A DNA stretch of 64,000 bases from Olsenella sp. SW781 (GCF_012027725.1 NZ_SJOU01000009.1:1-64000), one strand, 5' to 3'. Counted from the first letter of the stretch, positions 15,787-24,738 are shown. A program made the numbers and translations. Notes: generated from the sequence alone by a model not told the origin.

Positions 15787-17475
15787 GTGAAGTGCAAGAA
15801 GTGCGGTGAGGAGCTGCCCGAGAAGGCTCGTTTCTGCCCTGGATGCGGTGCCCCGGTCGAAGAGGTGCCGGCACCCAAGAAACTCGAGGAACCCCTCGAC
15901 CCCATGGCTGCCGGCGCGGTGCCGCTGGTGCCCGTCGCGCCGCCGCCTCGCGCGGTGCGCGTGACGCCGCGCATCCCGCGCCCGTACGTCCCCCACAGCA
16001 GCCAGAGCGCCTCTCGTCGCTCGCCCTACACGCACTACAACGCCTCCTATGACGCGCTGCGTCCCGAGGAGAGTGCCGCGGCGAGGCGGACGCTCCGGGA
16101 GCGCGCGGCGTCCGCCTCGCCCGCGTCGCAGGAGCCTCCGGTGCAGGAGCAGGAAGCGTTCGACGTCCCGAAGACGGTGGAAGCCGCCGAGGCAGCCCCC
16201 GCCGAGACGCTGGACGCCGAGAAGACCGTCGACTTTGCCATGCCCGCCGGCGAGGCTCCCGCCGTCTCCGAGCCTGAGTCCGAGCTCCAGCAGGAGCTGC
16301 AGGACCTTCCCGGTCTGGATGACGCCCCGTCCGCTGAGCTTGACGACACGTCGAGCATTCAGTTCCAGCCTGCGGTCGACGCCCTGCCTGACTTTGAGCC
16401 CGCTTCCGCCGTCGTAGATGATGAGCCCGCCTCGTCGTTCCCGACGGAGGCCTTCGACCGCGTGAGGGACGGCGCCGCGCGCGTGAGCGACCGCATGAAG
16501 AGCTTCCAGCCCGATCGCCGCATCGTTCTCGGCGTCTGCGCGGCTATCGCCGCTGTTCTCGTTGGCGGCGTGTGCTATGCGGTTGCCACGAGCTGGCTGG
16601 GGCCGTTCGCCCCGAAGGACGAGCCTGCGCCCCCGGTCGAGCAGCCCTCAACCGAGCCGGTCGAGACGCTCGAGCCCCAGGAGGAGCAAGAGGAGGAGCC
16701 CGCGCCGGAGGAGGGCTCCCCCGAGGTCCGCGCCGCCTTCGCCGACTACTCGTGGGAGGAGCTCTCACAGATCTCTGCGCTCATCGCCGATGCGTCGAGC
16801 GATGACGAGGGGCTTGAGATTGCCGCCCAGTACAACCTGTGCGACGCCTCGGGCCGACTCAACATCGAGAACACCAAGGACATGGCGCTTGCCGACGGCA
16901 CCGTCGTCCCCGTGACCATCGCCGGGTTCCGACACGACGACAAGGCCGACGGATCGGGCGTCGCTGGCATCAGCTTCGTTACTCGTGCGTCTGTTGGCAC
17001 CCAGCCGCTCAACGCCTCTGGCGAGGCGGTCCTGTGGGAGCAGGCCACCCTGCGCTCGTGGCTCAACCAGTCCCTCATGGGCCAGCTGCCCGAGGACCTT
17101 TCCGCCGCCATCGTGCCCGTGAGCAAGATCACCAACAACCCCGCCAGCGTGGGCGGCGGCCAGTCCATCACGGCCGAGAGCATCTGGATTCCCTCGTGCT
17201 CCGAGCTTTCCGGGGACGTTGCCGCACAGACCACCAACGGCGACTACACCGGGTACCAGATGGAGGGCTCGCAGTACCAGGTCTATTCCGACGCCGGCGT
17301 GACGTGGAACGACGGCTTTGACTATCTGCGTCTGAGCAGCGGGTCGGACTGGTGGCTCCGCACGCCTGAGCCGAGCGCCGGCATGTACTACATGACCGTC
17401 ACGCCGGAGGGCAGCCCGCACTACTATCGCAACGGCGGGCGTGAGCTGGCCGTTGTCGTGGGGTTCTGCCTCTAA
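15787..17475 (+). CDS. Zinc-ribbon membrane protein with DUF6273-like C-terminal domain
   Basis: A 562-residue protein. A zinc ribbon opens it (MKCKKCGEELPEKARFCPGCG: two Cys-x2-Cys pairs within 21 residues). About 200 acidic, Pro/Ala-rich, probably disordered cytoplasmic residues follow, then one membrane helix (VLGVCAAIAAVLVGGVCYAVA, about 243-263), another acidic linker, and an extracellular domain from about 330 whose EWEL-type start, LRSWLN and DWWLRTP end resemble DUF6273 (formylglycine/C-type-lectin-like fold). The GTG start follows AGGGAAGGGA; starting there is required for the zinc ribbon. Role unknown; the layout suggests a sensor or surface protein. Two hairpins follow. Confidence 0.78.
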   Translation: MKCKKCGEELPEKARFCPGCGAPVEEVPAPKKLEEPLDPMAAGAVPLVPVAPPPRAVRVTPRIPRPYVPHSSQSASRRSPYTHYNASYDALRPEESAAARRTLRERAASASPASQEPPVQEQEAFDVPKTVEAAEAAPAETLDAEKTVDFAMPAGEAPAVSEPESELQQELQDLPGLDDAPSAELDDTSSIQFQPAVDALPDFEPASAVVDDEPASSFPTEAFDRVRDGAARVSDRMKSFQPDRRIVLGVCAAIAAVLVGGVCYAVATSWLGPFAPKDEPAPPVEQPSTEPVETLEPQEEQEEEPAPEEGSPEVRAAFADYSWEELSQISALIADASSDDEGLEIAAQYNLCDASGRLNIENTKDMALADGTVVPVTIAGFRHDDKADGSGVAGISFVTRASVGTQPLNASGEAVLWEQATLRSWLNQSLMGQLPEDLSAAIVPVSKITNNPASVGGGQSITAESIWIPSCSELSGDVAAQTTNGDYTGYQMEGSQYQVYSDAGVTWNDGFDYLRLSSGSDWWLRTPEPSAGMYYMTVTPEGSPHYYRNGGRELAVVVGFCL

Positions 17476-17493
17476 GGCATAGTTGAACGCCTT

Positions 17494-17534
17494 GTTGCCG
17501 CCCGCGGGATCGTTCGGGTCCTGCGGGCGGCAAC
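17494..17534 (+). terminator. Hairpin after the zinc-ribbon gene
   Basis: A perfect 12-bp stem (17494-17505 with 17523-17534) with no T-run. It is followed directly by another palindrome and a third hairpin between these convergent genes. Confidence 0.6.
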
Positions 17535-17590
17535 GTCGCATAACCCGACAAAACGAGCGAAATACGCCCTGAAATGTCAGGTTATGCGAC
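17535..17590. repeat. Palindrome between convergent genes
   Basis: GTCGCATAACCCGACA (17535-17550) pairs with TGTCAGGTTATGCGAC (17575-17590) with one mismatch and a 24-base spacer. Confidence 0.8.
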
Positions 17591-17602
17591 CTTGAAACGA
17601 AG

Positions 17603-17626
17603 AGCCCCGCCTCTAGGGGCGGGGCT
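17603..17626. terminator. GC-rich hairpin, terminator of the pyridoxamine kinase gene
   Basis: AGCCCCGCC (17603-17611) and GGCGGGGCT (17618-17626) form a stable stem just beyond the reverse-strand stop at 17657. It can act on both strands. Confidence 0.65.
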
Positions 17627-17656
17627 GGGTGACGCGTTTTGGCCGGAATCGGCGTG

Positions 17657-18532
17657 TTATGCGAGAAGTGCGGTCACGTCTCCGAGCACGCTCTCAAAGC
17701 TGACGCCGCGGACCTGATAGTCGGGCTGCTCCGGCGTGATCTCCATCGCGTGACGGACGAGGCTTCCGGCAAACTCGACGGCGGAGAGCAGGTTCTTTCC
17801 GGCGTAAATGGCCGCGGTGAGGCCAGACGCAAAGAGGTCGCCCGTTCCGTGGAGCATGTAGGGGAGCAGCTTGCTCGAGACCTCCTCGACGTCCCCGCCC
17901 ACCACGCTCACGTAGTTGCGGATGATGCTCTCGCCCTCGTGGACAACGCCCTTGAGCACCACGGACTTCGCTCCCATGCCAAGGAGCGCGTCCATCATGC
18001 CCCCGATATAGCCCTCGTCGACGTCCTGTCCCGCATAGGCGATGCCGGTGAGGATCGAGGCCTCGGTGAGGTTGGGCGTGAGCACGTCGGCGCCGTCCAC
18101 CAGGCCCTTCATGGCCTCGCACATCTCATCGGTATAGGTGGGGTACTTGGAGCCGCCGTCGCCCATCACCGGGTCCACGATGCGGAGCGCCTTGGGGTAC
18201 TCGCGATAGAGGCGCAGGATGGCGTCAACCTGCTCGGCTGAGCCTAGGAAGCCCGAGTAGATGCCGTCGAGCTCGATGCCCTCCTCGCGCCAGGCGTCGA
18301 GGTACTCGGTGAGCATGGGCGTGGTGTCGTGCATGTAGAACTTGGGGAAGCGCGTGTGCGCAGAGAAGAGCGACGTGGGCACGGGGCACACGTCGATGCC
18401 GGCCGCCGAGAGCACCGGGATGGCCACGCCAAGGGAGCACTTGCCGTAGCCGCACAGGTCGTGAACGGCCGCGACGCGCGGCAGGTAGCCGCCCTCGCGC
18501 TGGTAGAGGTACAGATTGCTGGCGTTGTTCAT
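17657..18532 (-). CDS. Pyridoxamine/pyridoxal kinase (ribokinase-like, PdxY type)
   Basis: A 291-residue kinase that probably phosphorylates pyridoxal or pyridoxamine to feed the PLP pool. The substrate-end segment VAAVHDLCGYGKCSLGVAIPVLSAAG and DPVMGDGG(S)KY are typical of PdxK/PdxY, and the C-terminal HGTGDLFASGL holds the anion-hole/catalytic Asp of the ribokinase fold. Length matches the family. The reverse-strand ATG at 18532 is preceded by AAAGGAGAA. It stands alone. HMP-P kinase (ThiD) is a less likely alternative because the active-site region follows the PdxY pattern. Confidence 0.87.
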   Translation of the reverse strand: MNNASNLYLYQREGGYLPRVAAVHDLCGYGKCSLGVAIPVLSAAGIDVCPVPTSLFSAHTRFPKFYMHDTTPMLTEYLDAWREEGIELDGIYSGFLGSAEQVDAILRLYREYPKALRIVDPVMGDGGSKYPTYTDEMCEAMKGLVDGADVLTPNLTEASILTGIAYAGQDVDEGYIGGMMDALLGMGAKSVVLKGVVHEGESIIRNYVSVVGGDVEEVSSKLLPYMLHGTGDLFASGLTAAIYAGKNLLSAVEFAGSLVRHAMEITPEQPDYQVRGVSFESVLGDVTALLA

Positions 18533-18845
18533 GGGATTCTCCTTTGTCCGCGGACTGATGGACCAGCGTACGCAGGCAAGGATAGACCTTTTTTCGCCGC
18601 GCGGCGCGCTGACGTCCCAATTGCCCAGTCTCTTATCGCCAATGTGCGCGCGGTGTGGAGGAAAGATTGCCGATTCAATTCCGGACGGTTCTCCGCAGGG
18701 GTTCCTGCCAGCAGGAAGTCAGGTGGCGTGACAGCTGCGTGAGAGGTTGGTGGAAGCTTCGGGAAAGTGCCCTCTGCTAGGGTGGGCGCCATAAGCGCAT
18801 CGAATCAATACCAAATCAATATCTTTGCTATAGTGGGGAGGAGCG
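18533..18845. other. Divergent intergenic region
   Basis: The 313-base gap holds the promoters of the kinase gene and of brnT and no evident gene. TATAGT at 18829-18834 is a likely -10 for brnTA, very close to the start, so the leader would be short. Confidence 0.5.
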
Positions 18846-19154
18846 ATGAGGCCAAAGGATTTTGAGTGGGACCCGGAGAAGAGCAGGAAGAACTTCGAGA
18901 AGCACGGAATTGATTTCGTGGCGGCGCAGGCGCTCTGGAATCGGCCAGTCCTGCAGAAGCCGACCAAGCCAGGAAGCGATGACGAGCGCTATGCGGTGTT
19001 CGGAATAATCGGTGGGATTCATTGGACGGCGATTGTCACCTATCGCAAACAGCACGTGCGCATCATATCGGTAAGGCGTTCGAGGAAGAAGGAGGTCGAG
19101 GCATATGATCGTTTCAAAAGATGGCAAGAGAAAGATAACCGTCGAAGAGTTTGA
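18846..19154 (+). CDS. brnT: BrnT-type ribonuclease toxin
   Basis: A 102-residue toxin of the BrnT family, RelE-fold ribonucleases that stop translation. The family start F-x-WDP-x-K-x3-N-x2-KHG is present (FEWDPEKSRKNFEKHGIDF), and the end has VRIISVRRSRKKEVEAYDRF, matching the conserved RIISxRxAxxxE. The ATG follows GGGGAGGAG. It overlaps brnA by 50 bases, toxin first, as in other BrnTA operons. Conserved residues appear intact. Confidence 0.92.
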   Translation: MRPKDFEWDPEKSRKNFEKHGIDFVAAQALWNRPVLQKPTKPGSDDERYAVFGIIGGIHWTAIVTYRKQHVRIISVRRSRKKEVEAYDRFKRWQEKDNRRRV

Positions 19155-19479
19155 CGAGATGTTCGACAACGGCGAGGACATCAGTGACTTCTTGGACGAT
19201 GAGAACGCCAAGTGGATTGAGCCCGACCCGGACGCAATCTTCATAACTACGCTCACCAAGAAGATTAACCTCGATCTGCCCATACACATGGTCAAGCAGA
19301 TCGACGAGCAGGCGCGTCGGTGCGGCCAGCCCCGCCAGAGCCTGCTCAGGACGTGGATCTGGGAGCGCCTGCGCGAGGAGCAGGAGCGAGACCTTCGCCT
19401 GGGAATTCCGCCCCTGAAGGTAGAGCCGTCCGTGATCGTCCAGGACCCCAGGAAGGAGACCGCGGAGAAGCAGGCGTGA
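19105..19479 (+). CDS. brnA: BrnA-type antitoxin
   Basis: A 124-residue antitoxin. The N-terminal half is acidic (FDEMFDNGEDISDFLDDE) and would wrap the basic toxin; the second half, KKINLDLPIHMVKQIDEQAR to LLRTWIWERL, is a ribbon-helix-helix DNA-binding domain that represses the operon. The C-terminal 25 residues are a charged tail longer than usual. The ATG at 19105 lies inside brnT, with GGAGG at 19090. Operon autoregulation is expected from the family. Confidence 0.9.
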   Translation: MIVSKDGKRKITVEEFDEMFDNGEDISDFLDDENAKWIEPDPDAIFITTLTKKINLDLPIHMVKQIDEQARRCGQPRQSLLRTWIWERLREEQERDLRLGIPPLKVEPSVIVQDPRKETAEKQA

Positions 19480-19526
19480 CCGTGTGCCCGCGCCCTTGCG
19501 CCCGTGGTCGCTCGCTGCCGGTCGCG

Positions 19527-19532
19527 TATACT
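19527..19532 (+). promoter_or_regulatory. Probable -10 box for the purE operon
   Basis: TATACT lies 33 bases before the purE ATG in the context GCGTATACTG, the same context as the -10 proposed at 13957. A TGGTCG at 19505-19510 is a weak -35 candidate. Confidence 0.45.
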
Positions 19533-19564
19533 GGGGGAGCGAAAAACCAACCGAGAGGAGCATC

Positions 19565-20026
19565 ATGGCAGACCAGCCGCTCGTGGGAATCATCATGGGG
19601 TCCAAGTCCGACATGCCCACCATGGAGGGGTGCACCAAGCAGCTCGAGGAGCTGGGCGTTCCGTACGAGCTGGTCATCGCCAGCGCGCACCGCAACCCCG
19701 ACAAGGTCCACGAGTGGGCGGGGTCCGCTGCCGACCGCGGCCTCAAGGTCATCATCGCCGCCGCCGGCAAGGCCGCGCACCTCGGCGGCGTCGTTGCGGC
19801 CTTTACGCCGCTGCCCATCATCGGCGTGCCGATGAAGACCTCCGACCTCGGCGGCATGGACTCGCTGCTCTCCATGGTCCAGATGCCCTCCGGCGTGCCG
19901 GTGGCCTGCGTCGCCATCAACGGCGCCAAGAACGCCGCCATCTACGCCACGCAGATCCTCGGCGCCACCATGCCCGAGTATCGCGAGAAGATCGTCGAGT
20001 TCAAGCGTCAGATGGCCGAGGCCTAA
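19565..20026 (+). CDS. purE: N5-carboxyaminoimidazole ribonucleotide mutase
   Basis: PurE moves the carboxyl group on the imidazole ring to give CAIR in purine synthesis. The 153-residue product matches class I enzymes. MGSKSDMPTME (residues 10-20), SAHRNPD with the catalytic His, and GAAGKAAHLGGVVA-like AAAGKAAHLGG are present. The frame is open further upstream, but the ATG at 19565 follows GAGAGGAG and gives the standard N-terminus. The partner PurK is not in the window. A sortase gene begins 12 bases after the stop, interrupting the purine genes. Confidence 0.95.
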   Translation: MADQPLVGIIMGSKSDMPTMEGCTKQLEELGVPYELVIASAHRNPDKVHEWAGSAADRGLKVIIAAAGKAAHLGGVVAAFTPLPIIGVPMKTSDLGGMDSLLSMVQMPSGVPVACVAINGAKNAAIYATQILGATMPEYREKIVEFKRQMAEA

Positions 20027-20038
20027 GGAGAGCCACGC

Positions 20039-21148
20039 ATGGCGTCTCACTTCAAGCAGCCCGAAGGGACCGACCCGCGGGGATTCGTCCGTTCTTCTCG
20101 CCCGTCGCCGAGGTCGGCTCATGCTGCGCCTCGATACGCGACGGACGATGACGCGTCCCGGCGCCTGCGCACCCGCCGCGGCGGCGACGAGTCATACCAC
20201 GCTCCGGTGGGCAACCCGCACGCCGCGGGCATGCCGCGAGCGAGCGAGGGGTTCGTCTCCGTGGTGTCCGATCCTGGTGGGTCGTCCCGTGGGCATGACC
20301 GTCGGCGCAGAGAGCCGCACTTCGTCGAGACCGATCCATATGACCTTTCTGGGCGCCGGAGCCGGGACCCCAAGAAGCGCGTGGCGCGGGTGCTCTCGGT
20401 CATCCTGTTCGTGGTGGGCATCGGTCTGATTGCCGCCGCGGCCGGCATGTTCATCTACAACCAGTGGCAGTACGGCGAGCAGGACCGCATCAACGAGGAG
20501 CTTGCCGAGTACGCCACCCTCTCGGACGACGGCTCGACCGCCCCGCAGGTCGACTGGGAGGGCCTCAAGGCCGTGAACGGAGACGTGGTCGGCTGGGTGC
20601 AGATTCCGGGCACGGGGGTCAACTACCCGGTCTATCAGGCACAGGATAACGAGAAGTACCTGCATACCAGCGCAGAGGGGACGTACTCCCTCGGTGGTCA
20701 GGTCTTCCTGGACTACGAGAACGCAAAGCCGGGCATGGCCGACGCCCAGACAATCGTCTATGGCCACCACCTGCGCAACGGCTCCATGTTCAAGCCGGTC
20801 TCCGACATGCAGGACCAGCAGGTGTTCGACAGCGTCTCAACCGTCTGGTACGTGACGGAGGAGGCGAGCTACGAGCTCGAGCCGCTGTTCATCTACCAGA
20901 CCACCGCTGATGACACCAACGTCCGCCAGTTCAACTTTGGCTCAACGGACGAGCTGCACACCTACCTCTCCGGCCTGCTGGGCCAGGCGGTGGCGAGCCG
21001 GAGCGACGCCGCCCAGGTCATCAACGGGATGACCAAGGCGCTCTCGCTCTGCACCTGCTATTACGAGGACAGCGACAAGGGCCGCGTCATCCTCGTGTGC
21101 GCACTCAAGTCCGAGGCCGCGGCGGCGACGGCAGCCGCGGGCGAGTAA
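20039..21148 (+). CDS. Class B sortase
   Basis: A 369-residue membrane transpeptidase that would cleave surface proteins at a sorting motif and attach them to peptidoglycan or polymerise them. The first 115 residues are basic and Ser/Arg-rich, probably disordered; a membrane helix follows (VILFVVGIGLIAAAAGMFIY, about 121-140). The sortase core shows PGTGVNYPVYQ, catalytic His in YGHHLRNGSMF, catalytic Cys in LSLCTCYY (second Cys) and Arg in DKGRVILVCAL. The long cytoplasmic extension is unusual for SrtB. It sits between purE and purF with tight spacing, so it is probably co-transcribed with purine genes. Substrates may include the [LV]PxTG proteins at 6767 and 9217. Confidence 0.92.
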   Translation: MASHFKQPEGTDPRGFVRSSRPSPRSAHAAPRYATDDDASRRLRTRRGGDESYHAPVGNPHAAGMPRASEGFVSVVSDPGGSSRGHDRRRREPHFVETDPYDLSGRRSRDPKKRVARVLSVILFVVGIGLIAAAAGMFIYNQWQYGEQDRINEELAEYATLSDDGSTAPQVDWEGLKAVNGDVVGWVQIPGTGVNYPVYQAQDNEKYLHTSAEGTYSLGGQVFLDYENAKPGMADAQTIVYGHHLRNGSMFKPVSDMQDQQVFDSVSTVWYVTEEASYELEPLFIYQTTADDTNVRQFNFGSTDELHTYLSGLLGQAVASRSDAAQVINGMTKALSLCTCYYEDSDKGRVILVCALKSEAAAATAAAGE

Positions 21149-21157
21149 GGGGGAAGG

Positions 21158-22699
21158 GTGACGACGCTCTCTGGGGACACCCTCGCGACGAGGGGCGAGA
21201 TGCCCCAGCCTACCGATTGCCCTGACGACAAGCTGCACGAGGAGTGCGGCGTCTTTGGCGTCTGGGCTCCGGGGCGTGACGTCGCGCGCATGACGTACTT
21301 CGCCCTGCGCGCCCTGCAGCACCGTGGCCAGGAGTCCGCCGGAATCGCCGTGGGCGACGGGCGGACGGTTCTTATCCGCAAGGACCTCGGCCTTGTGACG
21401 CAGGTGTTCTCCGACGCCGACCTCGCGGCGATGCCGGGCAAGGTGGCCTGCGGGCACTGCCGGTACGGCACCGCGGGGGCCAAGGGGTGGGAGTCGGCGC
21501 AGCCGCATCTCTCCACCATCAACGACGTCATCATCGCGCTCGCGCACAACGGGACGCTCGTCAACTTTGACAGCCTCCGCCGCGAGCTCATCGAGATGGG
21601 AATCCCCTTCCGGTCGAGCACGGACTCGGAGGTCGCTGCCAAGCTCATCGGATACTTCACGCAGCGCGCCGGCCGCCTGCGCACGGGAATCGCGCACACG
21701 ATGCGCATGCTCGAGGGCGGGTACGCCATGGTGCTGGTGCGCGAGAACGCGCTCTACGCGTTCCGCGACCCGCATGGCATCCGCCCGCTCGTCCTGGGGC
21801 GGCTGGGCGATGACGGCTGGGTCGTGGCGAGCGAGACGTGCGCGCTCGACATCTCGGGAGCGACGTTCGTGCGAGAGATCGAGCCCGGCGAGATCGTCCG
21901 CATCTCGGAGGACGGCCTGCGCTCCGAGCGCGGCTGCGAGCCGGGGTGTCGCGCCGACTGCATCTTCGAGCACGTGTACTTCTCGCGTCCCGACTCCGTG
22001 AAGGACGGCTCGAGCTTCTACCTCATGCGCCACAACATGGGTCGCCGGCTCGCTCGGGAGACGCCCGTCGATGCCGACCTCGTGATCTCCGTGCCGGACT
22101 CGGGTACGCCTGCCGCCGAGGGGTTTGCGCAGGAGCTGGGAATTCCCTTCGGGACCGGGCTCATCAAGAACCGCTACGTGGCGCGCACCTTCATCCAGCC
22201 CACGCCCGAGCTGCGACAGATGGGCGTCCGCCTGAAGCTCAACGCCCTGCCTGACGTGGTGCGTGGCAAGCGACTGGTGATGGTCGACGACTCCATCGTC
22301 CGCGGCACCACCTCGCGGCAAATCGTGCGCATGCTCAAGGCGGCGGGCGCAACCGAGGTGCACGTCCGCTCGGCCTCCCCCATGGTCACGTGGCCCTGCT
22401 TCTACGGCATCGACACGGCGAACCAGGACCAGCTCATCGCCGCCAACATGTCGCTCGAGGAGATTCGCGCCTACATCGAGGCGGACTCGGTGGGCTTCCT
22501 CTCCATCGAGGGCCTGCTCGACTGCGTCCCGCAGGGCGGCTACTGCAAGGCGTGCTTTACCGGGGAGTACCCCGTGGAGATACCCCGCTCGTTCTGGGAG
22601 GACAAGTTCCTGCCCGGGTACGAGCCCAACAACCTTGAGGCGGCGTCTGCGACCTCGCATATGCCGCTCGAAGAAGCGGAGCAATGCCTGAACGCCTAG
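21158..22699 (+). CDS. purF: Amidophosphoribosyltransferase
   Basis: PurF transfers ammonia from glutamine to PRPP, the first step of purine synthesis. From the GTG at 21158 the product is 513 residues with a propeptide before the nucleophile Cys30 (EECGVFGVW). The glutaminase segments GHCRYGT and HNGTLVN and the PRPP loop MVDDSIVRGTTS are intact, as is SEQTCALD-like SETCALD. An in-frame ATG at 21200 would put the Cys at 16 and is possible. GGGGGAAG precedes the GTG. C-terminal cysteines (C-x2-C-like GYCKACF) may belong to the iron-sulphur type. Confidence 0.96.
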   Translation: MTTLSGDTLATRGEMPQPTDCPDDKLHEECGVFGVWAPGRDVARMTYFALRALQHRGQESAGIAVGDGRTVLIRKDLGLVTQVFSDADLAAMPGKVACGHCRYGTAGAKGWESAQPHLSTINDVIIALAHNGTLVNFDSLRRELIEMGIPFRSSTDSEVAAKLIGYFTQRAGRLRTGIAHTMRMLEGGYAMVLVRENALYAFRDPHGIRPLVLGRLGDDGWVVASETCALDISGATFVREIEPGEIVRISEDGLRSERGCEPGCRADCIFEHVYFSRPDSVKDGSSFYLMRHNMGRRLARETPVDADLVISVPDSGTPAAEGFAQELGIPFGTGLIKNRYVARTFIQPTPELRQMGVRLKLNALPDVVRGKRLVMVDDSIVRGTTSRQIVRMLKAAGATEVHVRSASPMVTWPCFYGIDTANQDQLIAANMSLEEIRAYIEADSVGFLSIEGLLDCVPQGGYCKACFTGEYPVEIPRSFWEDKFLPGYEPNNLEAASATSHMPLEEAEQCLNA

Positions 22700-22735
22700 G
22701 GACGGCCCCGGGCGATTGTGGCGGAAAGGAGCGAG

Positions 22736-23827
22736 ATGGCCGAGAACACCAAGCATGTGAGCTATGCGGACGCCGGCGTCGACACGGCCGAGGGAGCCCG
22801 TGCCGTCGACGCGATCAAGGCCGCCGTGGCAACGACCAACCGACCGGAGGTCATCGGTGGCCTCGGGGGGTTTGGGTCGTGCTTCTCGGCCGCGGCGCTC
22901 AAGGACATGGAGGAGCCGATCCTGGTCTCCGGCACCGACGGCGTGGGCACCAAGCTCGCCATCGCGCAGCTGCTCGACCGTCATGAGACGGTGGGCGAGG
23001 ACCTCGTGGCGATGTGCGTTGACGACGTGGTGCCCATCGGCGCCGAGCCGCTGTTCTTCCTCGACTACGTTGCCATTGGCAAGCTACGTGCCGAGCACGT
23101 GGCCAAGATCGTGGGCGGCATTGCCGAGGGCTGCCGCAAGTCCGGATGCGCGCTCGTGGGCGGCGAGATGGCCGAGCACCCGGGCGTCATGGCCGAGGGC
23201 GACTATGACCTTGCCGGCTTCGTCGTGGGCGTGGTGGACCGGCCCAAGATGATCGGCCCCGACAAGGTGCGCGAGGGCGACGTGATTCTCGGCCTGCCGA
23301 GCTCTGGCATCCACTCCAACGGCTACTCGCTCGTGCGCAAGGTCGCCATCGAGGGCAAGACCGTCGAGGAGCTGGAGACCCCGCTGCCCGAGCTGGGCGG
23401 TGAGTCGCTCGCCGACGCCGTGATGCGCCCGACCACGATCTACGCCGGCGGCCTGCTCAAGGCGCTGCGCGCCGGTGCCCCCATCCACGCGATGGCCCAC
23501 ATCACCGGCGGCGGCATCACCGAGAACCTCGACCGCGCCATGCCGGAGGGCCTTGACGCGCTCGTGTATCGCGGGGGAGCGTCTGGCCCTGCCTGGGACA
23601 TCCCGCCCGTCATCACCTACATGATCAACGCCGCCGAGCTCACGCTCGAGGAGGCGTACCGCACGTTCAACATGGGCGTGGGCATGAGCGTCATCTGCGC
23701 CGCCGAGGACAAGGACGCCGTGATGTCGGCACTCGCGGACGCGGGGTTTGCGCCGTTCGTCATGGGCGAGGTCATCGCCGGTGCGCCGGGCGAGAAGGGG
23801 AAGGTCGTGTACGACGATGAGCGTTAG
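22736..23827 (+). CDS. purM: Phosphoribosylformylglycinamidine cyclo-ligase (AIR synthetase)
   Basis: PurM closes the imidazole ring to form AIR using ATP. The product is 363 residues. The start YADAGVDTAEG, GGLGGFGSCF, GTDGVGTKL and MCVDDVV match the family's ATP-binding region, and HITGGGITENLDRAMP marks the C-terminal domain. I chose ATG 22736, preceded by AAAGGAGCG, over an in-frame GTG 18 bases upstream. Its last codons overlap purN by 11 bases, so the two are translationally coupled. Confidence 0.97.
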   Translation: MAENTKHVSYADAGVDTAEGARAVDAIKAAVATTNRPEVIGGLGGFGSCFSAAALKDMEEPILVSGTDGVGTKLAIAQLLDRHETVGEDLVAMCVDDVVPIGAEPLFFLDYVAIGKLRAEHVAKIVGGIAEGCRKSGCALVGGEMAEHPGVMAEGDYDLAGFVVGVVDRPKMIGPDKVREGDVILGLPSSGIHSNGYSLVRKVAIEGKTVEELETPLPELGGESLADAVMRPTTIYAGGLLKALRAGAPIHAMAHITGGGITENLDRAMPEGLDALVYRGGASGPAWDIPPVITYMINAAELTLEEAYRTFNMGVGMSVICAAEDKDAVMSALADAGFAPFVMGEVIAGAPGEKGKVVYDDER

Positions 23828-24431
23828 GATTGGTGTTCTCATCTCGGGCAGCGGCACCAACCTGCAGGCCCTCATCGACCGGATTGCCGACGGCTCGCTC
23901 GACGCCTCCATCGAGCTCGTGGTGAGCTCGCGCCCGAGCGCCTATGGCCTCAAGCGCGCGGAGGCCGCAGGCATCCAGACGCTCACGCTCTCCAAGGACG
24001 TGTACGCCGACCCGGAGCAGGCCGACGAGATCATCGCCGCCGAGCTCAAGCGCCACGGCGTCGAGTACGTCATCATGGCGGGCTACATGCGCAAGGTGCA
24101 CGACCCCATCCTGGCGTCGTTCCCCAACCGCGTGGTCAACCTGCATCCCGCCCTGCTGCCGAGCTTCCCGGGTGCGCACGCCATCCAGGACGCCTATGAC
24201 CGCGGCGTCAAGGTCACCGGCGTGACCGTGCACTTCGCGAACGCGGACTACGACGCCGGCCCCATCATCGCGCAGCGCGCGCTTCCGGTGGAGGAGGGCT
24301 GGTCGGTCGATGAGCTCGAGGAGCACATCCACGAGATTGAGCACGAGCTCTATCCCGAGGTCGTGGGCCTCATCTCTGCCGGCCGCGTTCATGTGAGGGA
24401 CAACGGGACCGTGGCGATTGACCCTGAGTAG
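23817..24431 (+). CDS. purN: Phosphoribosylglycinamide formyltransferase
   Basis: PurN transfers a formyl group from 10-formyltetrahydrofolate to GAR. The 204-residue product has the family length. It opens with VRIGVLISGSGTNLQALI, and contains MAGYMRKV and the catalytic region NLHPALLPSFPGAHAI with His, plus VHFANADYDAGPIIAQ with the active-site Asp. The ATG lies within the last codons of purM. The open frame upstream is only antisense-free read-through of purM. It ends the purE-sortase-purF-purM-purN unit. Confidence 0.97.
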   Translation: MSVRIGVLISGSGTNLQALIDRIADGSLDASIELVVSSRPSAYGLKRAEAAGIQTLTLSKDVYADPEQADEIIAAELKRHGVEYVIMAGYMRKVHDPILASFPNRVVNLHPALLPSFPGAHAIQDAYDRGVKVTGVTVHFANADYDAGPIIAQRALPVEEGWSVDELEEHIHEIEHELYPEVVGLISAGRVHVRDNGTVAIDPE

Positions 24432-24510
24432 GCGCCGCTCTCCAGACGTTCGCGCGGGTCGTCACCAGTTCGGTGGCGGCCCGCGTCGTATGAGCGGCTG
24501 CCATCTCCGT

Positions 24511-24738
24511 GCAATCAGCGGGATAGTGGAAAGAAATTCGCCGCCGTCCTGCAATCGGCGGGATAGTGGGAAGCCTTTTTCGGCCGTCATTGCCCTTTCT
24601 CTTGATAAAAATTGATTCAGATTTAAATATCTGCAGATAGCACAGGCGTCGATACGTGACCCGTCCCCGGAAAAGCTTCCCACTATCCCGCCGATTGCAG
24701 GACGGCGGCGAATTTCTTCCCACTATCCGCCTGATTGC
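24511..24738. repeat. Long inverted repeat, TGCAATC..GGGATAGTG family
   Basis: Arms of about 64 bases (24511-24574 and 24675-24738) pair with few mismatches; each arm holds two tandem copies of a GCAATCnGnGGGATAGTGG word. The 100-base centre is AT-rich and holds no gene. Located between the converging purN and methyltransferase genes; the related element is at 32087. The rest of the 24432-24766 gap has only a weak GC hairpin after purN. Confidence 0.92.
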
